A DNA stretch of 64,000 nt from an uncultured Eubacteriales bacterium (GTDB lineage: Bacteria; Bacillota; Clostridia; Oscillospirales; UMGS1783), in NCBI GenBank assembly GCA_934456365.1, contig CAKSHC010000001.1:62001-126000 (forward strand), given 5' to 3'. Both the position numbers and the translations under genes were made by a program. Under the pieces are notes generated by a model. It was not told the DNA's origin. It saw only the letters and a list, made by a program, of their open reading frames with translations, and did no database searches. Every line of letters starts with the position of its first letter. The stretch's first letter is position 1. Shown one piece after another: positions 51,788 to 60,617 of this stretch.

Positions 51788-52550
51788 AGTCTTTCATGCG
51801 ATAGGCTCGTTTTCCGTTTTCCCGGGTGACGCGGGCGGCCTCTTCCAAAGAAATGCACCAAAGCTCCGCCAGCTTTGCGGCCACACAAGCCACCCGGTAG
51901 GGGGCGTTGGTGGTGCCGCGGTAGGGCTCCGGCGCAAGGTAGGGACAATCGGTTTCAATCAAAACCCGATCAGGGGGGAGAGAGAGAACGGTTTCTCGGA
52001 CTTTGTGCGCATTTTTGAAGGTTAAAATTCCATTAAAGGAGAAATAATAGCCCATCTTCAGCAAAAGCTTGGCCGTTTCCGCGCTGCCGGAATAGGAATG
52101 TAGAATGCCCGTCACCTGCGGGAATTCGCGAAGGATGGTCAGGGTGTCCTGTGTGGCGTCTCGGGAGTGGATCACCACAGGGAGATCGAGCTCCTGCGCC
52201 ATGGCGAGCTGTTTGCGAAAGGCTTTGGCCTGCGCCGGTTTATCGGTGTCTTCATAATGATAATCCAAGCCGATTTCGCCAATGGCACAAACGCGGGGAT
52301 GCCTGGCTAACTCCTTTAGACGAGCGAAATCCTGCTCGGTGAGCCCCGTTGTTTCCGACGGATGGATGCCGACGGCGGCATAGATCCAGGGGTTCGCTTC
52401 GGCAAGCCGGATGGAACGCTCGGAGGATGGCAGGTCGGAGCCGATGTTGACGACCCGTTCCACACCTCCGGCCAAACAGTCTGACAAAATGGAAGCTAAT
52501 TGATCGCCATAGCGGGGATCGTCCAGATGGGCATGCGTGTCAAAATACAT
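51786..52550 (-). CDS. tatD: TatD family metal-dependent hydrolase
   Basis: 254 residues from the ATG at 52550; an open extension upstream runs into metG and was rejected. Metal ligands: FDTHAHLDD (H-x-H), GEIGLDYHYE, PVVIHSRDA, GILHSYSG and LIETDCPYLAP. TatD enzymes are Mg-dependent 3'-5' exonucleases on DNA/RNA. It follows metG by 7 nt, the usual metG-tatD pairing in Firmicutes, and the unit ends at the shared terminator. Confidence 0.94.
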   Translation of the reverse strand: MYFDTHAHLDDPRYGDQLASILSDCLAGGVERVVNIGSDLPSSERSIRLAEANPWIYAAVGIHPSETTGLTEQDFARLKELARHPRVCAIGEIGLDYHYEDTDKPAQAKAFRKQLAMAQELDLPVVIHSRDATQDTLTILREFPQVTGILHSYSGSAETAKLLLKMGYYFSFNGILTFKNAHKVRETVLSLPPDRVLIETDCPYLAPEPYRGTTNAPYRVACVAAKLAELWCISLEEAARVTRENGKRAYRMKD

Positions 52551-52557
52551 GGCGGCC

Positions 52558-54477
52558 TCAATGAACGGCCGCGCCGGGGGCGATATCGTCACCCAGGAAC
52601 AGGACACGGGCGCCGTTTTCTCCGGCATCGGCGGCCAGGATCATTCCCTGGCTTTCCACGCCGCAGAGCTTGGCCGGCTTCAGGTTTTTCACGAGGACAA
52701 CCGTTTTCCCGATCAGCTCATCCGGCTTGTAATAAGGCGCGATGCCAGAAACGACCTGACGAGTTTCCTCGCAGTCAACCGTCATTTTCAGAAGTTTTTT
52801 GCTTTTGGGGACCGACTCGCAGGTCAGGATCTTTGCGGCGACCAGCTCGACCTTAGCGAAGTCGCCGATTTCGATGGGTTCAGCGGTGGGTTCCGCTTTC
52901 TTTTCCGGCTTCGGTGCGTGCAGGGCGGCCAGTTCCTGCAATTCCTTTTCCATATCGATACGCGGGTAAAGCGCCGGACCGGGATGAACCGTGAGCTCTG
53001 TGGGCAGGGGATTGGATTGAAGCGAATCCCAGGTGGACTGTTCTGCGGAAGCCCCGATCTGTTCGAGGATGCGGGGAGAAGTTTCGGGCATAAAGGGCGC
53101 GATCATCACAGCCACGCGGCGGAGCATTTCGCAGAGGTTGTAAAGCACCGAAGCCAGTCGGGACGCGTTGGCGGGATCCTTTGCCAGCGCCCAGGGCATA
53201 GTTTCATCGATATATTTATTGGTGCGGCTGACCAGCTTCCAGATTTCCGTAAGCGCGCTGGAGAAGAGGAGCTGCTCCATCAGGGATTCCGTTTTTTTCT
53301 GCGTTTCGTCGGCCAGCTGATATAGATCTGTGTCAAGCGAATCTGCTTGCCGGGTGGAGGGCAGCGTGCCGCCGAAATATTTTTGAACCATGGCGACGCT
53401 GCGGGACAGCAGGTTGCCGAGGTCATTGGCAAGGTCGGAATTGATGCGGGAGATCAGCGCCTCGTTGGAATAAACGCCGTCGCTGCCGAAGGGGATTTCG
53501 CGCAGGAGGAAATAACGGATCGCGTCAACACCATAGCGGTTGCAAAGCACGACGGGATCCACCACATTCCCGACCGATTTGCTCATTTTCCCGCCCTCCA
53601 GCAAAAGCCAGCCGTGGCCGAACACCTTTTTCGGAAGGGGGAGGTTGAGCGCCATCAGCATGGCGGGCCAAATGATGGTATGGAACCGGATGATTTCCTT
53701 TCCGACCAGATGCACATCCACCGGCCAGAATTTTTCGAAATCATGGTATTGGTCGTTTCCGTAGCCGAGAGCGGTGATATAGTTGGAAAGCGCGTCGATC
53801 CAAACATAGATCACATGCTTTTCGTCGAAGGATACGGGAATGCCCCAGTTGAAGGAGGTGCGGGACACGCAGAGATCTTCCAGCCCCGGTTTGATGAAGT
53901 TGTTGATCATTTCATTGAGGCGGGAAGGGGGCTCGACAAAATCGGGGTGCTGCTCATAGTAGGCGATCAGCTTGTCCTGATATTTGGAAAGGCGGAAGAA
54001 ATAGGCTTCTTCGCTTGCTTTTTCCACAGGGCGGCCGCAGTCGGGGCATTTGCCGTCGACGAGCTGGGTTTCGGTCCAGAAGGACTCGCAGGGATCGCAG
54101 TACCAGCCTTCATAGGAGCCTTTATAGATGTCGCCCTGATCGTAGAGCTGTTTGAAAATTTTCGAAACGCTTTCCTCGTGGTAAGGATCGGTTGTGCGGA
54201 TAAAGCGATCGTTGCTGATGTTGAGAAGCTTCCAGAGCTCCTGAATGCCCGCCACGATCTCATCGACATAAGCCTTGGGCGTGACGCCCTTGGCTTCGGC
54301 TTTGCGCTGAATTTTTTGGCCGTGCTCGTCCGTTCCGGTCAGGAACATCACATCGTATCCGCGGGCGCGCTTATAACGAGCCATCGCGTCTGCCGCGACG
54401 GTGGTATAAGCATGGCCGATGTGCAGCTTGTCGGAAGGGTAGTAGATCGGAGTTGTGATATAAAAGGTTTTGGACAT
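52558..54477 (-). CDS. metG: Methionine-tRNA ligase with C-terminal tRNA-binding domain
   Basis: 639 residues from the ATG at 54477 (AAGGAAGTGCTGTC upstream; a 24-residue extension was rejected). HIGH motif at 19-22, zinc site CDPCESF and CPDCGRP, KMSKS as GGKMSKSVGNVVDP. An appended EMAP/Trbp-like OB domain (about 530-639) has KVELVAAKILTCESVPKSKKLLKM and GIAPYYKPDELIGK. It charges initiator and elongator tRNA(Met). Confidence 0.97.
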   Translation of the reverse strand: MSKTFYITTPIYYPSDKLHIGHAYTTVAADAMARYKRARGYDVMFLTGTDEHGQKIQRKAEAKGVTPKAYVDEIVAGIQELWKLLNISNDRFIRTTDPYHEESVSKIFKQLYDQGDIYKGSYEGWYCDPCESFWTETQLVDGKCPDCGRPVEKASEEAYFFRLSKYQDKLIAYYEQHPDFVEPPSRLNEMINNFIKPGLEDLCVSRTSFNWGIPVSFDEKHVIYVWIDALSNYITALGYGNDQYHDFEKFWPVDVHLVGKEIIRFHTIIWPAMLMALNLPLPKKVFGHGWLLLEGGKMSKSVGNVVDPVVLCNRYGVDAIRYFLLREIPFGSDGVYSNEALISRINSDLANDLGNLLSRSVAMVQKYFGGTLPSTRQADSLDTDLYQLADETQKKTESLMEQLLFSSALTEIWKLVSRTNKYIDETMPWALAKDPANASRLASVLYNLCEMLRRVAVMIAPFMPETSPRILEQIGASAEQSTWDSLQSNPLPTELTVHPGPALYPRIDMEKELQELAALHAPKPEKKAEPTAEPIEIGDFAKVELVAAKILTCESVPKSKKLLKMTVDCEETRQVVSGIAPYYKPDELIGKTVVLVKNLKPAKLCGVESQGMILAADAGENGARVLFLGDDIAPGAAVH

Positions 54478-54507
54478 GACAGCACTTCCTTTTCGATATT
54501 CCATTTT

Positions 54508-54536
54508 ATTATAGTATAGCTTTTCCGTAATTTCAA
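54508..54536 (-). promoter_or_regulatory. metG promoter
   Basis: On the minus strand: TTGAAA (54531-54536), a 17-bp spacer and TATAAT (54508-54513). Confidence 0.8.
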
Positions 54537-54554
54537 CGGTTTCTTTCATCCCGA

Positions 54555-54583
54555 TTGCATTTTCGGCGGCCGGGTGGTATAAT
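54555..54583 (+). promoter_or_regulatory. Promoter of the FHA-FtsW / PBP pair
   Basis: TTGCAT (54555-54560), a 17-bp spacer and TATAAT (54578-54583). The A of the ATG at 54590 falls at the expected transcription start, so the message may be leaderless. Confidence 0.75.
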
Positions 54584-54589
54584 GCTTTT

Positions 54590-56353
54590 ATGGATATGAA
54601 TCAGATATACAACCGAATGATGCATTTTCTTACGGCGGATGGCGGTGAGTTTCGGCTGGATGTGAGCGAAGCCACGGCCGGGGCGATCGGAAATGTGCTC
54701 CGGTGGGTTTTGCCGATTCTGGCGCTTTTGATCGTGGGGCGCTGCGCCTATTCGCTCTTTTCTCAGAAAAATGAGCCGGAAACCTGGGCGCATCTCAAGT
54801 TCCCGGATGGTTCCTTTGCGCCGATCCGGCACTGGGAGAATCTTCTGGGGCGCAGCCGCAGCGCGGATTTGGTGCTCAATTTCCCCTCCATATCCAAAAC
54901 GCATGCGGTGCTTTCCCGCTCGCAGGATGGGCAATGGCGCATTACCGACGCGGGAAGCAAGAGCGGGGTGCTGGTGGATGGCAAGAAAGTTTCCGGGACG
55001 GCTCCGGTTGCCTTCGGCTCCCGGATCACAATGGGGGGACTGGATTTTCAGCTGGTAGCTCCTACGCGCGCCGAAGCGATCGACGATTGCCAGCCGCCGC
55101 GCCGGTCGGCCTTTACCGTGCATCCGCTGCTTACGCTGGTGCTTCTTTCCGCTTTCCAGTTTTTGATGATGCTGGGGCTTTGCGTGAACCTTTCCGAGGT
55201 CAATCCTTTCCTTTTCCTCTTTGCTTTCGGAGGATTGATTGTTTTGGAATGGCTTTATTATGTTTTGATGCGCCTGATCCGGCGAAAGGGATTTGAAATC
55301 GAGTATTTGGCTCTGTTTTTGACCACGCTTGGCTTTGCGGCTACAGCCAGTGTGAATCCCGATCAGCTGATCAAGCAGCTGGTGGCCCTGGTGCTTGGAA
55401 TGGGGCTGTTTCTCTTTTTGGGGGGGCTTTTGCGCGACTTGAGCCGCTCGCAGCTGATGCGCTGGATTTTATCGGCCCTGGGGCTTCTTCTGCTCGCCGC
55501 TTCCTTCCTTTTCGCGGAAGAGATCAACGGCGCGCGCAACTGGCTGGTGGTTGGCGGATTTTCCGTTCAGCCCTCGGAATTTGCCAAAATCTGCTTTGTT
55601 TGGGCGGGATCGGCCACGATGGATCGGCTGGTCCGCAAGCGGAATCTGATTTTCTACATTCTTTTTGCCTGTGCCTGCACGGGGCTTCTGGCTCTTTCCA
55701 ATGATTTCGGCACAGCGGCGATCTATTTTGTGACCTTTGTTTTGGTGGCGTTTTTGCGTTCCGGCAGTTTTTCCGCCTTTCTCTTTTCCGGGGCGGGCGC
55801 CGGATTGGCTGCGGTTTTGGTGCTGCGGTTCCGGCCGTATGTTTTGAATCGCTTTAAGGCGTGGCGGCATGTATGGGATTATGCCGATTCCCTGGGCTAT
55901 CAGCAAACGCGCGTGATGATTTATGCGGCATCCGGCGGTCTGCTTGGTTTGGGAGTGGGGCTTGGGGCGCTCAAGCATGTGGCGGCGGCCGACAGCGACC
56001 TCGTGTTTGGAATGCTCTGCGAAGAACAGGGACTTTTGATGGCCGGATTGGCCGTCTGCTGCCTGGCTCTTCTGGCGATCTTCTCCTTTTTCCGCGCCAA
56101 AAACGGCCGTTCCACCTTTTACACCATTGCCTCCTGTACGGCGATGGGAATGCTCGTTTTTCAGACGATACTCAACGTTTTCGGCGCAGTGGATCTGCTT
56201 CCGCTGACCGGAGTGACTTTTCCCTTTGTTTCCAACGGCGGTTCCAGCCTGATCGCCATCTGGGGGCTTCTGGCCTTTGTGAAAGCGGTGGATCTGCGGC
56301 CCGGGGCGAGCTTTGCCATCAAGGAAATGAGCGAGAAGGGGGTGCTGGAATGA
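54590..56353 (+). CDS. FHA domain-FtsW/RodA/SpoVE fusion (SEDS glycosyltransferase)
   Basis: 587 residues. One N-terminal helix (about 36-56) and then an FHA domain with LLGRSRSADLVLNFPSISKTHAVL and GSKSGVLVDGKKV (about 85-155). From about 178 there are roughly ten hydrophobic helices with the SEDS signature GARNWLVVGGFSVQPSEFAKI and GVTFPFVSNGGSSL. SEDS proteins polymerise lipid II with a partner class B PBP, encoded next (ATGA overlap). FHA domains bind phosphothreonine, so Ser/Thr-kinase control is plausible, although no kinase gene is in the window. No Shine-Dalgarno is visible; Met3 and Met10 are other starts. Confidence 0.92.
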   Translation: MDMNQIYNRMMHFLTADGGEFRLDVSEATAGAIGNVLRWVLPILALLIVGRCAYSLFSQKNEPETWAHLKFPDGSFAPIRHWENLLGRSRSADLVLNFPSISKTHAVLSRSQDGQWRITDAGSKSGVLVDGKKVSGTAPVAFGSRITMGGLDFQLVAPTRAEAIDDCQPPRRSAFTVHPLLTLVLLSAFQFLMMLGLCVNLSEVNPFLFLFAFGGLIVLEWLYYVLMRLIRRKGFEIEYLALFLTTLGFAATASVNPDQLIKQLVALVLGMGLFLFLGGLLRDLSRSQLMRWILSALGLLLLAASFLFAEEINGARNWLVVGGFSVQPSEFAKICFVWAGSATMDRLVRKRNLIFYILFACACTGLLALSNDFGTAAIYFVTFVLVAFLRSGSFSAFLFSGAGAGLAAVLVLRFRPYVLNRFKAWRHVWDYADSLGYQQTRVMIYAASGGLLGLGVGLGALKHVAAADSDLVFGMLCEEQGLLMAGLAVCCLALLAIFSFFRAKNGRSTFYTIASCTAMGMLVFQTILNVFGAVDLLPLTGVTFPFVSNGGSSLIAIWGLLAFVKAVDLRPGASFAIKEMSEKGVLE

Positions 56354-57687
56354 ATCGGGTGTTCCGCCGGGGACTGGTGGTTGCTCTTCTCGTGGCGATT
56401 TTATTGACGGGATACGGCTTTTTTGCCGTCGATGAATTTTTCCACGGCCAAACCTGGGCGTTGGAACCGTACAATGCGCATCTTTACCGGCATGGCGTTT
56501 TATCGCCGGTTGTGGTGAAGGATCGGAACGGTCAGATCCTGTTTGACAATTCCGGAGCAGAAAACGTGTATGCCGATCGAGGGCTGATCCGTGCCGGAAT
56601 GCTGCACGCGCTGGGCGATCCAGACGGCAACATCGGCACGGGGATTCTTACGTGCAGCCAAAAGGATCTCGTGGGCTATGACTGGCTCACGGGAGTTTCC
56701 CGTTTTTCCCGATCAGGGGCGACCGTTCGATTGAATCTGGACGCTTCGCTTTGCGCGGCAGCTGCCGGTGCGCTGGGAAGCTATAAGGGAACCGTGGGCG
56801 TTTATCGCGTGAAAACAGGGGAGCTTCTCTGCATGGTCAGCTCTCCTAATTTCGATCCGCTGGATCCGCCGGTGATCGAAGACGATGATCCGGATTGGGA
56901 AGGCGTTTATCTCAACCGATTTCTTTCGGCAGCCTATCCGCCCGGTTCTATTTTCAAAATCGTGACCTTACAGGCGGCGTTGGAATCGGTTGAAGGGATT
57001 GAGGAGAAAACCTTTTTCTGCGAGGGAAGGTGCGAAATCGGCGGAGAGGTGATTACCTGTTCCGGTTATCACGGCACGCAGACTCTTTCCGAAGCCTTCG
57101 CGCATTCCTGTAATTGCGCCTTTGCCGAGATCGCCTTGGCAGTTGGCCGGGAAAAGCTTCAAAAAACGGCCGAACGCGCCGGTTTGACGACGGCAGCTCT
57201 GCTGGATGGATCGAAAACGGCGGCAGGGACGGTGGATGTTCTGCAGGCGTCGGACGCGGATCTGGCCTGGGCCGCCATCGGACAGGCAAACGATCTGGTG
57301 AATCCCTGCGCTTTCCTGCGCTATGTTGGCGCGATCGCCAATGAAGGAGTGGCGGTGGATCCGGCGATGATCGCCTATTCTTCGAATAAAACTCTTGCCA
57401 AAAGTGCAAAAGAGCGGCTGATGAGTGCTGAAACGGCGGGCAAGATCGCCGCCATGATGCGAAGCAACGTGGAGAATGCTTATGGCGACTGGCATTTTCC
57501 CGGTTGGGAAATCGGTGCGAAATCCGGGACGGCGCAGTTGGACGACCAGCGTTCGCATTCCGTTTTTTGCGGGTTTACACAGAATGAAAGCGACCCGGTC
57601 GCCTTTCTCGTTGTGGTGGAAAACGCCGGAGCAGGGCAGGGAATGGCTTTGAGCGTGGCTTCCGCCGTGCTGAACGCCATGCGCTGA
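56350..57687 (+). CDS. Class B penicillin-binding protein (transpeptidase), PbpA-like
   Basis: 445 residues from the ATG at 56350, overlapping the FtsW-like stop (ATGA); the longer frame from 55861 lies inside that gene. One membrane anchor (about 7-27) and a short N-domain, then transpeptidase motifs: S-x-x-K in YPPGSIFKIV, S-x-N in AHSCNCAF, and KSGT in IGAKSGTAQ. It is shorter than typical FtsI and has no PASTA domains. It cross-links peptidoglycan, presumably with the adjacent SEDS partner. The pair resembles the rodA-pbpA unit of actinobacteria. Confidence 0.92.
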   Translation: MNRVFRRGLVVALLVAILLTGYGFFAVDEFFHGQTWALEPYNAHLYRHGVLSPVVVKDRNGQILFDNSGAENVYADRGLIRAGMLHALGDPDGNIGTGILTCSQKDLVGYDWLTGVSRFSRSGATVRLNLDASLCAAAAGALGSYKGTVGVYRVKTGELLCMVSSPNFDPLDPPVIEDDDPDWEGVYLNRFLSAAYPPGSIFKIVTLQAALESVEGIEEKTFFCEGRCEIGGEVITCSGYHGTQTLSEAFAHSCNCAFAEIALAVGREKLQKTAERAGLTTAALLDGSKTAAGTVDVLQASDADLAWAAIGQANDLVNPCAFLRYVGAIANEGVAVDPAMIAYSSNKTLAKSAKERLMSAETAGKIAAMMRSNVENAYGDWHFPGWEIGAKSGTAQLDDQRSHSVFCGFTQNESDPVAFLVVVENAGAGQGMALSVASAVLNAMR

Positions 57688-57694
57688 AGAGATA

Positions 57695-57736
57695 AAAAAG
57701 GGGCGCCCGAAACAACTGTTTCGGGCGCCCCTTTTT
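57695..57736. terminator. Bidirectional terminator between the PBP gene and abrB
   Basis: A 20-bp perfect stem (57695-57714 with 57717-57736) with flanking A and T runs, 7 nt after the PBP stop. Confidence 0.9.
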
Positions 57737-57986
57737 ATGGAAGTTCCTCTTTCAATTCGTTTGCACAGTCGGGACAGATGTAATGGTTTTTATAGGCAAC
57801 CATACCAATTGTCCGATTGCCGCAAAAAATGCATCCAGTCTGATGTTTTCGAAGAATGATACCGTCGTTTTCCACGTATATTTCGAGGGGATCGCGAATC
57901 TGAATGTTGAGGTTCCGCCGTAGTTCGATCGGGAGAACGATTCTGCCCAGTTCGTCCACTTGTCGAATGATGCCGGTCGATTTCAT
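57735..57986 (-). CDS. AbrB-family transition regulator with C-terminal zinc-ribbon
   Basis: 83 residues from the ATG at 57986 (GAAGGTGG upstream). N-terminal swapped-hairpin DNA-binding domain: MKSTGIIRQVDELGRIVLP and ELRRNLNIQIRDPLEIYVEND. The C-terminal part carries CIFCGN and ICPDCANEL, a four-cysteine pattern likely to bind zinc, in place of the usual oligomerisation tail. AbrB proteins repress stationary-phase and sporulation genes. It is divergent from spmA-spmB, with a palindrome in the shared promoter region. Confidence 0.9.
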   Translation of the reverse strand: MKSTGIIRQVDELGRIVLPIELRRNLNIQIRDPLEIYVENDGIILRKHQTGCIFCGNRTIGMVAYKNHYICPDCANELKEELP

Positions 57987-58025
57987 AATTCCACCTTCTT
58001 TCATAAAAATCTTTTGTCATTTTAT

Positions 58026-58054
58026 ACTATAACAAAGCTGACAAATTTTGTCAA
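58026..58054 (-). promoter_or_regulatory. abrB promoter
   Basis: On the minus strand: TTGACA (58049-58054), a 17-bp spacer and TATAGT (58026-58031). Confidence 0.75.
58039..58053. promoter_or_regulatory. Palindrome overlapping the abrB -35 box
   Basis: TGACAAA-T-TTTGTCA, a perfect 7-bp inverted repeat with a 1-bp centre. It lies over the -35 of abrB and 25 bp before spmA. It is a candidate operator for AbrB or another repressor. Confidence 0.5.
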
Positions 58055-58077
58055 ACGTTTTTTGTGGGAGGGAAACG

Positions 58078-58638
58078 ATGCTGAGTGTGATTCTTTTTTC
58101 CCTTGGCGCAGCCTCTTTTTTGACGGCTCTGATCCGCGGAGAAGGGGAGGCTTTGCTGAGCGCGACACTGGCCGGAAGCGAGAAAACCGTGAAGCTCGGA
58201 TTGACCCTTTTGGGGATCACGGCATTCTGGTCCGGGCTTTTTCGCGTGGCGGATCGAGCCGGGATTACCCGCGCCCTGGCAAAGCTTCTTCGGCCGGTCA
58301 CCCGGCTTCTGTTTCCCGGGCTGCGCGATCCGCAGGCGCTTTCCCATGTGACGACCAATATGGTTGCCAATGTGATCGGGATCGGAAATGCCGCTACGCC
58401 TGCCGGGCTTTTGGCGGTAAAAAGAATGCGGGCGATAAACGGAAATGGAATCTCACGGGAAATCTCCGCATTCTGCGTGCTCAACTGCGCTTCCATTCAG
58501 GTGATTCCCACAACAATCCTATCCCTTCGGGCCGCGGCCGGCTCCGGCTCACCGGCGGCTGTTTTGCCCTGCATCTGGATCGCATCGCTGGGGGCGGCCT
58601 GCGTGGGGCTTTGTTTGGTGCGGGTGCTGTCCCGATGA
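58078..58638 (+). CDS. spmA: Spore maturation protein A
   Basis: 186 residues from the ATG at 58078 (GGGAGGG upstream). Four to five hydrophobic segments. The nucleoside-recognition (Gate) pattern LGLTLLGITAFWSGLFRVADRAG and THVTTNMVANVIGIGNAATPAGL-like segment (here SHVTTNM) are typical. Needed with SpmB for spore core dehydration in Bacillus. The stop overlaps spmB (ATGA). Confidence 0.92.
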   Translation: MLSVILFSLGAASFLTALIRGEGEALLSATLAGSEKTVKLGLTLLGITAFWSGLFRVADRAGITRALAKLLRPVTRLLFPGLRDPQALSHVTTNMVANVIGIGNAATPAGLLAVKRMRAINGNGISREISAFCVLNCASIQVIPTTILSLRAAAGSGSPAAVLPCIWIASLGAACVGLCLVRVLSR

Positions 58639-59156
58639 CGGCCGTTTTCGCGTTTTCCGTGCCGGTTGTGTTTCTGACGATTTTGGGAGTGGCGCTTTTC
58701 CGGCGGGTGGATATTTTGAACGAGTTTGCCGAAGGGGCCCGCGAGGGAGTGCGGATCATCCTCGGGATTTTACCCATGCTGCTTCTGATGCAAACGGTTT
58801 TATCCATGGTGCAGGGAAGCGGGCTTCTTGTGCTTTTAGCAGAGCTTCTTCGCCCATTGGGCACGGCGGTTGGGGTGCCGCCCGAGCTTTTCGGGCTGGC
58901 GCTTCTGCGGCCGGTGTCCGGCTCGGGGAGCATCGCCCAGCTCAGCGAATACTATGCGCTCTATGGCCCGGACAGCGCGATCGGACGTATGGCGAGCGTT
59001 TTGGCTGCCTCGACCGAAACCACGCTATATACCGTCAGCCTATATGGCGCTGCGGCCGGACGGCAGAAAATGCCGGCTGCGCTTATCAGCGGATTGACCG
59101 CCGATTTCTGCGCGTTTTTGCTTTCGGTTTTAACGGTGAGGCTCTTTTTCGGCTAA
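58635..59156 (+). CDS. spmB: Spore maturation protein B
   Basis: 173 residues from the ATG at 58635; the frame is open far upstream but this start overlaps the spmA stop (ATGA). Landmarks: VDILNEFAEGAREGVRIILGILPMLL, LLRPVSGSGSIAQLSEYYALYGPDS and ASTETTLYTVSLYGAAAG. It is a membrane protein of the same family as SpmA. The last 27 bp overlap the convergent kinase gene. Confidence 0.92.
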   Translation: MTAVFAFSVPVVFLTILGVALFRRVDILNEFAEGAREGVRIILGILPMLLLMQTVLSMVQGSGLLVLLAELLRPLGTAVGVPPELFGLALLRPVSGSGSIAQLSEYYALYGPDSAIGRMASVLAASTETTLYTVSLYGAAAGRQKMPAALISGLTADFCAFLLSVLTVRLFFG

Positions 59157-60617
59157 TTCCAGCTCAAACCAGAAGGTGCTGCCTTTGCCCTCCCGGCTGT
59201 CGACGCCGAAGGGAGCCTTATGAAGCTGCATGATCTTCTTGACGATGGAAAGACCCAGTCCCGATCCGCGCGAAGAGCGCTGATGCTCGGTGTCTACCTT
59301 ATAATAACGATCCCAGATGAAGGGGAGCCGATCGGCCGGGATTCCGGGCCCGTGGTCGCGCACGCAGACGCGCGCCTTCTCCCCGCAGCGCCGTGCCGAG
59401 ATTTCGATTTCACGGTTGTCGCCGCAATAATGCAGCGCATTGTTGATGAGGTTGCAAATGGCCTGCGAAATCTTTACCGGATCGGCATAAACCATCAGAT
59501 TGCGGTCGATCGAGGCGGAAATGCGGTAACCGTCGTTTCCGGTAAATCCGCGGTAGCGGCGCACAATTTCATCCATCGTCGCCGAAAGGTCGAAACGCTC
59601 CGACTGGGCATGCATCAGCCCGTCTTCGTATTTGGTCTGTTCGAGCATATCGTTGACCAGATCGGTTAAGCGCTTGGCCTCAGAGAGAATAATATCCAGA
59701 TTTTCCTGATTGTTTTCCGGCGGGAAATCGCGCATGGCTTCGGCATAGCCGCAGATAAGCGTCAGAGGAGTGCGCATATCGTGGGAAACGTTGGCGATCA
59801 GTTCGCGGCGGTATTCATCCACACGGGAAAGCTCGCTCTGCGCTTGTGTAAGCGACTGGGCCAGCTCGTTGATTTCCTGATAGCCTCCGGCTTCAAAAAC
59901 GGTATCGTAGTGCCCGGTGGCCAGCGACTTTGCGCTCTTATTGAGCCGGTCGATGGGACGAGCGATGCTGCGGGAAAGGAGGAAAGCGATCAGGGCGGAA
60001 AGCAGCAGAAGAATGGAGCTGACGATCAGCAGCTGCGTTTGCAGGGTTTGCACGGTGGAATCGATCGGGGTGATAGCCACATTGAGAATCAGAGCCACGG
60101 GGTGGCCCTCCTCGCTTTGGGTCATGCGGATGTAGAGCAGGCTGTCGTAAAGGCCGCTGTCCCGCAGGGGCACATCGCCGGCATAGTCGCGGCTTTCATA
60201 GGAATCGTCGCGGAAGAAATGCTGCTGATAGAGATGCAGGTATTCTCCGCCGTTTTCCACGGCCGTTCGATACAGCCGGTAGCGCTCGTATGGGATGATC
60301 TTATGGATCATGCATCCGATCAGGACATCCGAATCGGCGAGCTTAGCCGCTTCCTTGGTATCGTAAACGGTGATGCACATATCCTTGTTTTGGGAAAGGC
60401 GGGTCACCAGCGTTTGGAGCTCGTCCTGAGGGAGATTCAGATTCTGCTCGATCACCCGGGCGGAGGATTTGACCTCCCAGGTTTTAATGGTTTTGTAGAA
60501 GCCGTCGAGCAAAACAACCTGGAACACCCAAAGAAGGAGCAGGGTGAGCCCCGTGAAAAGCGCGAAGGAGGCGAAGAGCTTCCATTTCAGGCTGATTTCT
60601 TTTCTTTCAGACTTCAA
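59130..60617 (-). CDS. Sensor histidine kinase
   Basis: 495 residues. Two membrane helices (about 12-34 and 195-216) flank an extracytoplasmic sensor domain of ~160 residues. HAMP (RSIARPIDRLNKSAKSLA), HisKA phosphoacceptor NVSHDMRTPLTLI, and HATPase motifs (LINNALHYCGD, DHGPGIPADRLPFIWDRYYK, GSGLGLSIVKKIMQLH) follow. It overlaps the response regulator gene by 11 nt. The signal is unknown; htrA upstream suggests envelope stress. Confidence 0.93.
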   Translation of the reverse strand: MKSERKEISLKWKLFASFALFTGLTLLLLWVFQVVLLDGFYKTIKTWEVKSSARVIEQNLNLPQDELQTLVTRLSQNKDMCITVYDTKEAAKLADSDVLIGCMIHKIIPYERYRLYRTAVENGGEYLHLYQQHFFRDDSYESRDYAGDVPLRDSGLYDSLLYIRMTQSEEGHPVALILNVAITPIDSTVQTLQTQLLIVSSILLLLSALIAFLLSRSIARPIDRLNKSAKSLATGHYDTVFEAGGYQEINELAQSLTQAQSELSRVDEYRRELIANVSHDMRTPLTLICGYAEAMRDFPPENNQENLDIILSEAKRLTDLVNDMLEQTKYEDGLMHAQSERFDLSATMDEIVRRYRGFTGNDGYRISASIDRNLMVYADPVKISQAICNLINNALHYCGDNREIEISARRCGEKARVCVRDHGPGIPADRLPFIWDRYYKVDTEHQRSSRGSGLGLSIVKKIMQLHKAPFGVDSREGKGSTFWFELELAEKEPHR

